DNA of 37,519 nucleotides, taken from Azoarcus sp. Lineage in GTDB: Bacteria; Pseudomonadota; Gammaproteobacteria; Burkholderiales; Rhodocyclaceae. Shown one piece after another: positions 8,647-16,980 of this stretch. Each line of letters starts with the position of its first letter. Position 1 is the first letter of the stretch. The position numbers and the translations under genes were made by a program. Location of the stretch: positions 1 through 37,519 of the forward strand of contig JAITMK010000130.1 of the NCBI GenBank assembly GCA_031277415.1, read 5' to 3'. The notes under the pieces are model-generated. The model did not search any database. It was not told the DNA's origin and worked only from the letters and a program-made list of their open reading frames with translations.

Positions 8647-9501
8647 TCAGCCTTTGCGGTTCTTGAGTTCCCGTTCGAGTTCCAGGAAAGTGGGCCGGTC
8701 ATTGGCATACAGCACCTTGCGGCCAAACTCCACTGCAACCTGCGGGGCATAGCCATTCATGCTCGCCAGCAGCACTACCTTTATCACCTGGAAGATCTTG
8801 CCGCTTTCTTCTACCTTTTGTTTGATCTGAGTTGCCAGCGGACAAATGAACCCGTATGAAAGAAGGATACCCAGGAAAGTACCCACCAGCGCCCCGGCAA
8901 TCATTTTGCCCAGCACGGCAGGCGGCTCCCCTACCGCGCCCATCGTATTGACGACCCCCATTACACAAACCACGATACCGAAGGCCGGCATCGCCTGCCC
9001 GATTTCGTCAATTGCATGCGGAGCCTGATGCGCTTCCCGGTGATGGGTTTCGATCTCCATGTCCATCAGGTTTTCGATCTCGAACGCATTGAGATTTCCG
9101 CCCACCATCATGCGCAGATAGTCGCATGTAAATTCGACGACATGATGATCGGAGGCTATGCGCGGATATTTCGAAAAAATGGGGCTGGAGTCCGGTGTCT
9201 CGACATCACTTTCTATCGACATCAAGCCTTCCTTGCGTACCTTGGCGAGCAACTCGTAAAGCAACGAGAGCAGATCGACATAAAGGTCGCGGTTGTACTT
9301 CGAGCCTTTGAACGGAAGCCCTATCGCCCTGACAGAAGATTTAATTACCTTGGAACCATTGCTGGCAACGAAGCCGCCAATGAACAGCCCAAAGATGGCT
9401 GCGTACTCGGACGGCACCCAAAGCGCAATGACACTGCCATGCATCGCGAACGGCACCAGCACGGAAGCAAGGACAATGACGTAACCAATGAGCAGATACA
9501 C
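8647..9501 (-). CDS. motA: Flagellar motor stator protein MotA
   Basis: A 284-residue inner-membrane protein forming the proton channel with MotB and pushing on FliG. Four hydrophobic segments are visible: two near the N-terminus and two in the C-terminal half (AFGIVVCVMGVVNTMGAVG, MIAGALVGTFLGILLSYGFI). The cytoplasmic loop has RKEGLMSIESDVETP, the region of the charged residues that contact FliG. The start is GTG with GGAG about 8 bases upstream; no ATG lies near. It is followed closely by motB. The 162-base gap to flhC shows no convincing terminator, so read-through from flhDC is possible. Confidence 0.96.
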   Translation of the reverse strand: MYLLIGYVIVLASVLVPFAMHGSVIALWVPSEYAAIFGLFIGGFVASNGSKVIKSSVRAIGLPFKGSKYNRDLYVDLLSLLYELLAKVRKEGLMSIESDVETPDSSPIFSKYPRIASDHHVVEFTCDYLRMMVGGNLNAFEIENLMDMEIETHHREAHQAPHAIDEIGQAMPAFGIVVCVMGVVNTMGAVGEPPAVLGKMIAGALVGTFLGILLSYGFICPLATQIKQKVEESGKIFQVIKVVLLASMNGYAPQVAVEFGRKVLYANDRPTFLELERELKNRKG

Positions 9502-9663
9502 GGGTTACTCCAAAATACGGCATGTGAAGCCATACAATGCACGAGTTTGCGCAGGCTCGCCGTGAAAACTTGAAGCTGGAATATAAAAAGCTGCCTTCAC
9601 GACCACGTACCGGATCTCATCCCCGCCATTTACGGCAGTACTAAACAACCAGGATTACCCCGC

Positions 9664-10221
9664 TCAGAATGCCGCCAGTTCCAGGGAGCGCGTCTTGCGC
9701 ACCGCAGCCTGCCGCGTCTTGCCTGCGCGCGAGGGCATATTGCATAGCCCGCACACATAGCTGTGCTTCGGATCATGGGCGTGTGCGACAAAACTCCCAC
9801 CGCAGTTGCGACACTCGGACAGTTGCAGGAGATCGGCGGCAAAAAACCGCACCAGCGTCCAGGCCCGGGTCAGGCTCAATACCGGCTCCACCTTTCCGGC
9901 CTCGATCTGATCGAGATAAAGATGGTATGCCTTGATGATTGCGTCCAGGCCGCTCAATCCCTCGAAGCACTCAAAATAGCGGTAATACCCCATGAAAAGC
10001 GAGGAATGCACATTCGGCTGCCAGGTCATGAACCAGTCAGTCGAAAACGGCAGCATGCCTTTCGGGGGGGAAACGCCACGGACTTCCTTATAGATCTTGA
10101 GCAGTTTTTCACGGCTCAGCCGGGTTTCAGATTCAAGCATCTGCATCCGGGCGCCAAGCCGTACCATTTCAGCGGCACGATGAATATCTTCCGCCTCGTC
10201 GATTATTCGTCTGTTTTTCAT
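9664..10221 (-). CDS. flhC: Flagellar transcriptional activator FlhC
   Basis: FlhC forms the FlhD4C2 complex that binds DNA and switches on class II flagellar promoters with sigma70. I use the ATG at 10221 (MKNRRIIDEAEDIHRA, 185 residues). It has a GGAGAGAGAG stretch upstream, whereas the track's ATG at 10242 lacks a ribosome site. The zinc site is visible as two CxxC pairs, CRNCGG and CGLCNMPSRAG, in the C-terminal third. Conserved FlhC blocks such as TDWFMTWQPNVHSSLFM and IIKAYHLYLDQ are present. It follows flhD by 33 bases and is upstream of motAB, the classic order. Confidence 0.95.
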   Translation of the reverse strand: MKNRRIIDEAEDIHRAAEMVRLGARMQMLESETRLSREKLLKIYKEVRGVSPPKGMLPFSTDWFMTWQPNVHSSLFMGYYRYFECFEGLSGLDAIIKAYHLYLDQIEAGKVEPVLSLTRAWTLVRFFAADLLQLSECRNCGGSFVAHAHDPKHSYVCGLCNMPSRAGKTRQAAVRKTRSLELAAF

Positions 10222-10254
10222 TTGCTCTCTCTCCAGGAGCATTTCGCAGCTTTT

Positions 10255-10572
10255 TTACATGGCCTCTTCGGTCGAGCGGTTGGCTGCGATGATGGCCGCG
10301 TGCAATGTGGAGGCTGTTTCGTCCCGGCCCTCCCCGGTCATCAGGCGGGCAATCTGTTCATCATCAAAACGAAAACGTGGAATCAATACCGGGTTGTCAG
10401 CCATCTTGACCAATCTGGCCGCTGACAGATTCTCGATGAAATCCGCCAACGCCTTGCCGATCCCCAGTCGAAACATGCCTGTCTCCCGATCACAGCGCAG
10501 CATTTTTTGCGCGAGCATCAGGTAGGCAATATTCAACTCCCGAATTTCGGCCTGAAAGTTTGGATGACTCAT
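10255..10572 (-). CDS. flhD: Flagellar transcriptional activator FlhD
   Basis: A 105-residue FlhD, the partner of FlhC in the flagellar master regulator. Conserved stretches are IRELNIAYLMLAQKML, ETGMFRLGIGKALADFI and VLIPRFRFDDEQI. The ORF track starts at a TTG seven codons earlier, which has no ribosome site. The ATG at 10572 gives the usual family length and is preferred. It is the first gene of the minus-strand motility cluster. Its 368-base upstream region contains a MITE-like element, which may bear on its promoter. Confidence 0.93.
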   Translation of the reverse strand: MSHPNFQAEIRELNIAYLMLAQKMLRCDRETGMFRLGIGKALADFIENLSAARLVKMADNPVLIPRFRFDDEQIARLMTGEGRDETASTLHAAIIAANRSTEEAM

Positions 10573-10777
10573 TGGAAAACTCACACATTTCAAAGAACTG
10601 ACACATGCAAGCTAAAGTAGCCTCTCAACACTCACAAGCCGAATAATTCACGCTCCCGTCCCGTTATTAAAGCCAGTACATATTTCCCGGATTACATCGT
10701 CAAATACGGCACAGCCATGGTAAAAAAGTTGCCCGGAAACGATATTGATATTTAATCGTTCTTGCATTGCAGGAGCT

Positions 10778-10913
10778 AAAGATTCTCTGCAAAACCCCTC
10801 CCGTCATTCTGCGCGCAGCGAAGCGAAGTCGCAGAATCCAGACGCTGCGTGGATCCTGCGGAATCAAGCAGGATGACAAGTCGTGAAAATGGGGTAATGC
10901 AGATGTTCCCTAA
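10778..10913. repeat. MITE-like dispersed element, copy 1 (upstream of flhD)
   Basis: About 136 bases that recur in inverted orientation at 28254-28390 with high similarity. The left end reads AAGATTCTCTGCAAAACCCC and the right end reads GGGTAATGCAGATGTTCCC, then TAA. The ends are related as terminal inverted repeats (TTAGGGAA..CTGCA..ACCC). The centre contains a run of short palindromic words around GTCATTCTGCGCGCAGCG and GTCGCAGAATCC, so the transcript would fold. There is no ORF. The remaining 10573-10777 and 10914-10940 hold no gene I can recognise; the flhDC promoter should lie there. Confidence 0.75.
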
Positions 10914-10940
10914 ACGCGCGTCTAACGAATCAATTTTTTG

Positions 10941-12914
10941 TCATTTTTCCGGCATATCCCCGGAAGGTTTTTTCACGCCAAATTCCGACACGACCTGATT
11001 ACGTCCCTGTCGCTTCGCCATGAGCGCGGCGCGGTCGGCTTTCTTGATGAGGTCGCTGATATTGGACAGGGACTTATCGCGTACTGCCACGCCAACGCTG
11101 ATCGACAACCGTATTACTTCGTCTTCGTTGGGGATCGCCAGACATTCGATTTTCTTGCGCAGCCGCTCGCCGCAGGCAATCACTTCATCCTGCGAAGTTT
11201 CCGGGCAGATCACCAGAAATTCGTCGCCGCCCGTGCGGCAAATCACGTCCTGGCTGCGCAACACCCGGCGCAGGGTTTCTGAAATCAGCCGCAGCGCCAT
11301 GTCTCCAACGTCATGTCCATTGATGTCATTGATCTGTTTGAAATTATCGAGATCGATGACCATGCACGCCAGGGAACCCGAACTGCGATGCGATGCTGCC
11401 CATTCCTGTTGCATACGCTCAAGCGCGTAGCGGCGATTGGGCAAACCCGTCAGCGCATCGGTAAGCGCGGCTTCCTGCAGGGAACGGTTGGAAATGGCCA
11501 GTTCGGCAGCGAAGTGTCGCAACTCCTCGCGCTCGTGTTCCAGTTCATGCTGTAACATCACGACCCGCCGGGCCATGCCCAATCGTGCCAGCAGTATCCT
11601 GTCCTCGGAGGTTTTGACAAAAAAATCGTCTGCCCCGGCGTCAGCGGCAGCAATGCATTCCTTATCGCCAGAGGGCAATAACAGCAAAACGAACATACCC
11701 CGCCCGAAACGCGAAGTACGCAGAATACGCAACAGGCTGATGGTGTGCGCCACATCATCTTCCACGTCCAGCACCAGCATCTGCGGTTGCACGTCAAAGA
11801 TATGCTCCATGAGGCCGTTCAGGCAGGGATATTCCGAGGTTTCGATATCCGTCTCGCCCAATGCCTTCAGCAATTTCTTGCGCGTGACGGCATCACTTGT
11901 GACAAGCACCGCCCGTACACTCGACATGCTTTCCATATCGGGCGTGCCGGGCACGGCCTTATCGCCGGATTCACTCACCGCCCCCCTGGATTCCGCCGCA
12001 CCACCCCCGATACCGCTCAGTGCCTCGAACGATGGGCACTTCACATCACCAAGTTGCAACAATTTGCTCCACTCGGGCCATTGGCGGGCAACCTCGTTGC
12101 AATCGCCGATGAAATTTTCGCGCGCGCATCCCAGATGCGCCGCCAGACGCACGGCTTTTTCGGTCAGTCCACATTGTTCGCGCGGTTCCCCCAGGCAGAT
12201 GTCGGCCACACACCTGGCGATAGTCAGGCATTGCATAACCTGCATTTCACGCCCGTCGGCAGCAAAAGGCGCTTCCTGTGGGCATTCGAAATAACGTACT
12301 GCGTTGGTAAACACGGAGGGGATCCCCCAGTCTGCGAGCATCGCCGTACCCAGGTCCGCATGAGTCATCGAGAATGTCTGTTGTTCCCGCGTCAACAGAT
12401 CAGCATCCGGTTTGTCCGCTACGAGCAATTGCCCGTATTTGGCCGGATAAACAGTCGCCAGCGCCAGTTCGCCAATCCTCGCCAGAAGACCGATACTGAA
12501 AAATTCGTCGGCAGCAACCGTGTGCAATCGAATCGCCAACCTCTGCATGGTCAATGCCATGATGATCGACGACGACCAGAACCGCATGTAATCGAATCCC
12601 TGGCAAACCCCCTTGCGATAATTCGACAACAGCGAAAAACCGAGCGCCAGCGCGCGCACCGCCGGTATTCCCAGCACCATCAAGGCTTCCTGTACCGAAA
12701 CGATTGCGCGCTGCCGGAAAAGCGCGCCGTTGGCCGCCTTGATGAGCCTGCCAACGAACGCAGGGTCTCCCTTGATTACCCGTGCCAACTCAGCAATCGA
12801 ACTCTTCTCATCATCCAGTGTTCGCATGATCGCCAGCGCAACCCCGCGAGGAGATGGAAGATGCCCGGTTGCCTTGATCTGGGCGAAACGATTTAGATCA
12901 ATCGATGTTGTCAT
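10941..12914 (-). CDS. HDOD - receiver - GGDEF signalling protein, probable diguanylate cyclase
   Basis: From the ATG at 12914 (MTTSIDLNRFAQIK) the protein has 657 residues; the track's start is an upstream TTG without a better ribosome site. Domains in order: an HDOD domain (about 20-220; ALMVLGIPAVRALALGFSLL, IGLLARIGELALATVYP); a variable linker (about 290-330); a receiver-like domain (about 330-445; phosphoacceptor candidate in MLVLDVEDD, Lys in DFFVKTSEDR); a coiled coil; and GGDEF (about 490-645). The GGDEF active site is intact (CRTGGDEFLVIC). An RSQD inhibitory-site motif sits five residues before it, so it should make cyclic-di-GMP and respond to product inhibition. The receiver's first acidic pair reads SD rather than DD, so phosphorylation is doubtful. 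The gene diverges from the Nudix gene and lies between motility clusters. Confidence 0.9.
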   Translation of the reverse strand: MTTSIDLNRFAQIKATGHLPSPRGVALAIMRTLDDEKSSIAELARVIKGDPAFVGRLIKAANGALFRQRAIVSVQEALMVLGIPAVRALALGFSLLSNYRKGVCQGFDYMRFWSSSIIMALTMQRLAIRLHTVAADEFFSIGLLARIGELALATVYPAKYGQLLVADKPDADLLTREQQTFSMTHADLGTAMLADWGIPSVFTNAVRYFECPQEAPFAADGREMQVMQCLTIARCVADICLGEPREQCGLTEKAVRLAAHLGCARENFIGDCNEVARQWPEWSKLLQLGDVKCPSFEALSGIGGGAAESRGAVSESGDKAVPGTPDMESMSSVRAVLVTSDAVTRKKLLKALGETDIETSEYPCLNGLMEHIFDVQPQMLVLDVEDDVAHTISLLRILRTSRFGRGMFVLLLLPSGDKECIAAADAGADDFFVKTSEDRILLARLGMARRVVMLQHELEHEREELRHFAAELAISNRSLQEAALTDALTGLPNRRYALERMQQEWAASHRSSGSLACMVIDLDNFKQINDINGHDVGDMALRLISETLRRVLRSQDVICRTGGDEFLVICPETSQDEVIACGERLRKKIECLAIPNEDEVIRLSISVGVAVRDKSLSNISDLIKKADRAALMAKRQGRNQVVSEFGVKKPSGDMPEK

Positions 12915-13216
12915 AGCAAAAACGCTGAAAAACAACCCGAAACGATGAACTGACCATGATCTGTATCATCATATTCGCATTGGAGTATGATAAGGAAATG
13001 TCTTTCTCACTTCCCATGAACGGCGGCGAGAATGACGCTCAACACTTTTTTGCACTTTAAAAATGTCTCCCATGCTTTACCAGTGTAGTTTTACTCAGTA
13101 TTTCATATATATTTACGGGGAGTTACACGGTATCTCCTGCTCCGTTTCAAGCATGCACCAAATACAGTCCTTGCAAAAACTGATGAAGCAGCTCAAAAAC
13201 AGGTATTGACTCCGTC
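12915..13216. promoter_or_regulatory. Divergent intergenic region between the GGDEF gene and the Nudix gene
   Basis: These 302 bases separate two divergently transcribed genes and must contain both promoters. The stretch is more AT-rich than its neighbours around 13080-13120 (CATATATATTTACGGGG). I see no ORF, no clear inverted repeat and no confident -35/-10 pair. Confidence 0.4.
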
Positions 13217-13780
13217 ATGAACTACTGTTCAGAGTGTGGCGCGCCCATCGCCATGATGACGCCTTCCGGCGACACTCGACCTCGTCATGTCTGCATGAGT
13301 TGCGGCATGGTTCACTATCGAAATCCCAAACTGGTCGTTGGAACCATTCCGGAATGGGAAAACGGCATCCTGTTGTGTCGGCGTGCCATTGAACCCAGGT
13401 ATGACAAATGGACGCTCCCTGCCGGTTTCATGGAAACGTCGGAAACCACCGCCGAGGCCGCCGCGCGGGAAACACTGGAAGAAGCCTGCGCGCGGGTCGA
13501 AATGGGAGAGATGTTCTCCCTCATCGACGTCCCCGCCATTAGCCAGGTACACATTTTTTACCGCGCCCGGCTGCTCGATGCCGATTTTTGTCCCGGCGAG
13601 GAAACGCTTGAAACCGCAATCTTTTCCGAAGCCGAGATTCCCTGGGATGAAATCGCTTTCCGCACCGTTTTCCTGACTTTGCGGCAATACTTTTCAGACC
13701 GCCGCAATGGTAGTTGGCAGTTCCACATGATGACCCTTCCTATGCCGTATTCCTCTGGCGATGTGTCATCGCAAAGATAA
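13217..13780 (+). CDS. Nudix hydrolase with N-terminal zinc ribbon
   Basis: A 187-residue protein with an N-terminal zinc ribbon (CSECG at 4-8 and CMSCG at 26-30) followed by a Nudix fold. The Nudix box reads GFMETSETTAEAAARETLEEACARVE. It matches GX5EX7REUXEEXGU except that the last Gly is Cys, so the metal-binding REXXEE core is intact. The fold hydrolyses a nucleoside diphosphate linked to another group. The zinc ribbon recalls NudC-like NADH pyrophosphatases and ADP-ribose pyrophosphatase relatives, but the substrate cannot be read from sequence. The start is ATG with only a weak ribosome site. It precedes the fliT-like/fliK genes on the same strand, with a 66-base gap. Confidence 0.88.
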   Translation: MNYCSECGAPIAMMTPSGDTRPRHVCMSCGMVHYRNPKLVVGTIPEWENGILLCRRAIEPRYDKWTLPAGFMETSETTAEAAARETLEEACARVEMGEMFSLIDVPAISQVHIFYRARLLDADFCPGEETLETAIFSEAEIPWDEIAFRTVFLTLRQYFSDRRNGSWQFHMMTLPMPYSSGDVSSQR

Positions 13781-13846
13781 AATGCCCCGAATAGTAGTCA
13801 CCACTCTGAAAAAATCAGAGAAATCGTCATATAGGAGTATTCGATC

Positions 13847-14212
13847 ATGAATTCATCGAATCAAACCGCAACACAGCCGCGCATCCTCAGTCTGGCAGAA
13901 GGCCGTGCCTTGCTCGCGCTCTACGAAGCAATGGTCGAAACGGCGCGCACGCACGACTGGGACCGGTTGACCGAAATCGAGCGGCAAGCCGCAGAACTGC
14001 GCGATATGGCCATTTCTCGCCCACCTGCATCCAATGACGTGGAAGATGTAAAAGAATTGTCGGTGTTGCTTACCCAGATCCAGCGTCTCGATCATGAAAT
14101 ACGCAATCAGGTGGAACCGGCGTGCGAGCAGGCGCGTCAGCAACTCTCCGTCGAAGTCAGGGATCGTACCGTGCGCAAGGCTTACAGCAACCCGGACGCC
14201 CCTGGAGGCTGA
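13847..14212 (+). CDS. FliT-like flagellar protein
   Basis: A 121-residue, largely helical, hydrophilic protein (ALLALYEAMVETARTHDWDRLTEIERQAAELR, then TQIQRLDHEIRNQVEPAC). Size, helical pattern and position just upstream of fliK match FliT-type proteins, which chaperone the filament cap FliD and in enterobacteria antagonise FlhDC. The motif evidence is weak since FliT is poorly conserved. AGGAG lies upstream of the ATG with suitable spacing. fliK follows after 27 bases, so the two are probably co-transcribed. Confidence 0.65.
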   Translation: MNSSNQTATQPRILSLAEGRALLALYEAMVETARTHDWDRLTEIERQAAELRDMAISRPPASNDVEDVKELSVLLTQIQRLDHEIRNQVEPACEQARQQLSVEVRDRTVRKAYSNPDAPGG

Positions 14213-14239
14213 AAATAACAGGGATTGGGAGTCTGAAAC

Positions 14240-15613
14240 ATGATCCCTTCTGATCTCGCCGCCCGTTTGCGTTTTTTGCACGAAGCCAGTCTTTTCGAGA
14301 CTTCCCCCCCCGTCGCCGGGCTGCACCGGTCGCGCGAACTCCAGGCCCAATTGCAGGAACTGGTTCCGGGGCAACGCTTTCTTGCCACCCTGCAACGCAC
14401 CTTGCCCGACGGCACTTTCCGCGCCCTGGTCGCCGGACAGCAGGTCACTCTCGCGCTGAACACTGCGGCAAAACCGGGCGATACGCTTGAACTGGTCGCC
14501 ACGAATGTTTCTTCCAAGGTGGTGCTTTCCAGGCTGGCGACAGCGGCGGACGGAGCAAACATCGGTTCAGCACGCCCCAATCTGAGTCCGACCGGACAAC
14601 TCATCAGCTTTCTGCTCACAGGCCAGCCCGCCGCAAAACCTGCCGTACTGTTGAATAATCAGCCCTTGTTCCAGACCCCTCCTCCGGCTCCCGGCGCCTC
14701 GGCCGCAAATGCCGCCGGTACGCAGCCCGTGATTGCACAAACTGTCGGCGCACAGGTTGCAGGCGCCATCAATCCTCAACCCGGCACTGCCGCCAATGCG
14801 CAACTCGCCGCCATCGCCACTCAACTCGCCCCCGGCACACAACTGACCGCCGTCAGCACTCAATTTGCCTCCGTCAGCGCGCAATTGGTTCCCCTGCTGC
14901 GTCAGGCGCTATCGCAAAGCGGCCTGTTCTATGAAGCGCATCAGGCTCAATGGCTGGCAGGAAAAATCGATCTCGCCACGCTGCTGCGTGAACCACAGGC
15001 GCAAACCCCCGGCCAACCTCCGTCTTCCGCCACACCCGGCTCCTCTCCGTCTCCATCTTCTCCCGGCACAGGCGCCATGGCAAGCGCAGCGAACACCGGA
15101 ACCGCTCTCCGTACCGGAAATGTGGCAGCGACTCCGGGCAATGCCGCCGCGCAGGCGCTGGGACGCACCGAAGCGCCCGTTGCCCAGGTGCGGGAGGTCA
15201 CCACCCGGCAAGCCGAGAACATCATACGCAACAACCCGGTTGCCGAACGTCTGCTGCCCATTGTGCACCAGCAACTCGAATCCCTTGCCAGCCAGCAATA
15301 CATCTGGCATGGCACGGCATGGCCGGGCCAGATGTTCGAGTGGATCATCGAAGACCCCCGAGGCGAAGGACACGCGGAAGGCGAAGATACCGACGGGCAA
15401 TGGGATACCACCTTGCGATTGACGCTGCCCCGCCTTGGCGGAGTCGAAGCGCGCATACAGTTGCGCACGAACGGCGTGGCACTGCGGTTGCAGGTCGAAG
15501 ACAAGCCTGCCGCAGCCAGACTCGAAGCCCGCCGCAACGAGTTGGCCGAAGCCCTGGAAGCCGCCGGGGTGACATTGACCGGCATGGCCGTGGAGCATCG
15601 AGATGAATCCTGA
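14240..15613 (+). CDS. fliK: Flagellar hook-length control protein FliK
   Basis: A 457-residue secreted ruler that sets hook length and triggers the export switch in FlhB. The N-terminus contains a folded segment (FLATLQRTLPDGTFRALVAGQQVTL). The middle (about 150-320) is Ala/Pro/Gln/Thr-rich with repeated ATQL/STQF/SAQL words. The C-terminal domain (about 360-450) has the FliK pattern DTTLRLTLPRLGGVEARIQLRTNGVALRL, followed by a helical tail (ARLEARRNELAEALEAAGVTLTGM). The ATG has GGGAG about 9 bases upstream. Its end overlaps the next gene by 11 bases, and that gene encodes a look-alike of FliK's binding partner. Confidence 0.9.
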   Translation: MIPSDLAARLRFLHEASLFETSPPVAGLHRSRELQAQLQELVPGQRFLATLQRTLPDGTFRALVAGQQVTLALNTAAKPGDTLELVATNVSSKVVLSRLATAADGANIGSARPNLSPTGQLISFLLTGQPAAKPAVLLNNQPLFQTPPPAPGASAANAAGTQPVIAQTVGAQVAGAINPQPGTAANAQLAAIATQLAPGTQLTAVSTQFASVSAQLVPLLRQALSQSGLFYEAHQAQWLAGKIDLATLLREPQAQTPGQPPSSATPGSSPSPSSPGTGAMASAANTGTALRTGNVAATPGNAAAQALGRTEAPVAQVREVTTRQAENIIRNNPVAERLLPIVHQQLESLASQQYIWHGTAWPGQMFEWIIEDPRGEGHAEGEDTDGQWDTTLRLTLPRLGGVEARIQLRTNGVALRLQVEDKPAAARLEARRNELAEALEAAGVTLTGMAVEHRDES

Positions 15614-15911
15614 CGATTTTTCACCGCGTGATGAAGCCGTTGCCCTCACCTACACGCCCGGCGACAGCGCGCCGCAGGTCGTTGCCAAAGGCCGTGGGCT
15701 GCTCGCACAGGAAATCATTTCCCGCGCCCGCGAGGCCGGTGTGTATGTGCATGAGTCACCGGAACTCGTCTCTCTGCTCATGCAGGTTGACCTCGATGCC
15801 CATATTCCGCCGCAGCTCTATACCGTGGTTGCCGAATTGCTGGCCTGGCTTTACCGCGTCGAAGCAGGTGTTTCCACGCCGCCTCCCACTGCTCTTTCCG
15901 GTTCAGGATAA
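15603..15911 (+). CDS. Orphan FlhB C-terminal-domain protein (FhlB-like export switch homologue)
   Basis: A 102-residue soluble protein matching only the cytoplasmic C-terminal domain of FlhB/YscU: EAVALTYTPGDSAPQVVAKGRGLLAQEIISRAREAGVYVHESPELVSLLMQVDLDAHIPPQLYTVVAELLAWLYRVE. No membrane segments are present. The autocleavage motif NPTH of true FlhB is missing; the aligned stretch reads FSPRDEAVAL. Such stand-alone copies can replace the FlhB C-terminal fragment in the hook-to-filament export switch in enterobacteria, but the role here is inferred. GGAG within the fliK end provides a ribosome site. The 11-base overlap with fliK implies coupled translation. Confidence 0.85.
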   Translation: MNPDDFSPRDEAVALTYTPGDSAPQVVAKGRGLLAQEIISRAREAGVYVHESPELVSLLMQVDLDAHIPPQLYTVVAELLAWLYRVEAGVSTPPPTALSGSG

Positions 15912-16009
15912 TAAGTTGCACGACTTGTTTCACGCCCCTATGGTAGAAATCGATGATCTGGCTGTAAGGACCGTCTCATAAAAGTATTCCATCAAAACGG
16001 AAAAAGAAA

Positions 16010-16786
16010 ATGTCACCTCAAACCAACGACAGACTACTTGTTTCCTTGCAGGAAGACGGGCTGGAAGAATTCCTTTTACGCGGAAATCGCCAGGTTCGAC
16101 AATTACTCCAGGAACTGGTCAGAAACCATTCCCTCATCAGCGTTCATCTACTTCCGGGCAGCCTCTCCTTCCTGAGCACCATCCTCACCCTTTCCGATGA
16201 CGAAGAATGGATTTTTCTCGACCCCAGCCCAAACGAGACCATTTACCGCCGCAGCCTGAAAGCCGAACGGCTGCTTTGCATCACCCAACTCAACAAGATT
16301 CGCATTCAGTTCCGGCTGCACAACGTCGTGGAAATTCCAGTCGGGAACCATCCCGCCCTGGCCGCGCCCGTTCCCAACGAGGTGTTGCGTCTGCAACGCC
16401 GTGACGCTTTCCGTTTACAGGTTCCGCTTTCCCATAATCTGAAATGTGTCCTGCCAGAGCAGGAAAACGAACACGCAGAGTTTCGGAAAAAAGGCATCGA
16501 GGTTTCCGTGATCGACATCAGCGCCGGTGGCCTGTCGATGGAGCTTCCGATCAGCAAAACCTCACCCTCCGTAGGTGACAGGATCATCGGTTGCCACCTG
16601 AAGCTGCCCGACCACCTCATCAAACTCGACCTTGAAGTCCGCAATCACGGTCTGCGCATCCTCGCCAACGGCAAGCAAATGCTGCGCCTCGGTTGCAGCT
16701 TCATTTCTCTGCCTACCCAGAGCGCAAACCAGATTCAACGCTACATCTACCAGATCGAACGCGAAATGCGCGCAAACGGAACATGA
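16010..16786 (+). CDS. ycgR: Flagellar brake protein YcgR (PilZ domain, cyclic-di-GMP receptor)
   Basis: A 258-residue protein with an N-terminal YcgR domain (about 10-120) and a C-terminal PilZ domain (about 125-250). The cyclic-di-GMP-binding signature is present: an RxxxR motif in LQRRDAFRLQVPL and DISAGGLSM, the D/NxSxxG motif, about 40 residues later. In enterobacteria YcgR with bound cyclic-di-GMP interacts with MotA/FliG/FliM and slows the motor. Only the PilZ signature is direct evidence here. The start is ATG with GGA upstream. It follows the FlhB-like gene after 98 bases, in line with co-regulation with motility. The GGDEF protein nearby is a plausible source of the ligand, which is inference. 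Confidence 0.92.
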   Translation: MSPQTNDRLLVSLQEDGLEEFLLRGNRQVRQLLQELVRNHSLISVHLLPGSLSFLSTILTLSDDEEWIFLDPSPNETIYRRSLKAERLLCITQLNKIRIQFRLHNVVEIPVGNHPALAAPVPNEVLRLQRRDAFRLQVPLSHNLKCVLPEQENEHAEFRKKGIEVSVIDISAGGLSMELPISKTSPSVGDRIIGCHLKLPDHLIKLDLEVRNHGLRILANGKQMLRLGCSFISLPTQSANQIQRYIYQIEREMRANGT

Positions 16787-16844
16787 CCGGTTTTATTCCG
16801 TTTGGCCGGATTTTCCTGAATCCCCGCTCATCAAGGGGACGATG

Positions 16845-16926
16845 GTAGGGGCGTTGCGTGCAACGCCCTCTGCAAACCCCCACCACATGTTGATGGATGC
16901 AAGGGCGTTGCACGCAACGCCCCTAC
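16845..16926. repeat. 25-bp perfect inverted repeat of the GTAGGGGC family
   Basis: The arm 16845-16869 (beginning GTAGGGGCGTTGCGTGC) is the exact reverse complement of 16902-16926, with a 32-base spacer containing CCACCACATG. Each arm is itself partly palindromic around GCGTTGC/GCAACGC. GTAGGGGC-type ends recur at 18875, 19031, 27590 and 28425, so this is a member of a dispersed repeat family. It follows ycgR and immediately precedes the displaced ppiD tail. It may act as a transcription end, but lacks a T run. Confidence 0.8.
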
Positions 16927-16929
16927 AAA

Positions 16930-16978
16930 CCCTATTCCTCCGCCCGATTCGTAACAGGCTTGATCACGACCTTGTAGC
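16930..16978 (-). pseudogene. Displaced copy of the ppiD 3' end
   Basis: These 49 bases match 19145-19196, the last codons and stop of ppiD. There is one 3-base gap, two substitutions, and 29 identical bases in a row (CGTAACAGGCTTGATCACGA and on). Read on the minus strand it gives YKVVIKPVTNRAEE and a stop, against YKVVIKPVTSQAEEE and a stop in the intact gene. It has the same orientation as ppiD and lies on the far side of the vWA lipoprotein gene. It is a relic, not an expressed gene. Confidence 0.85.
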
Positions 16979-16980
16979 AC

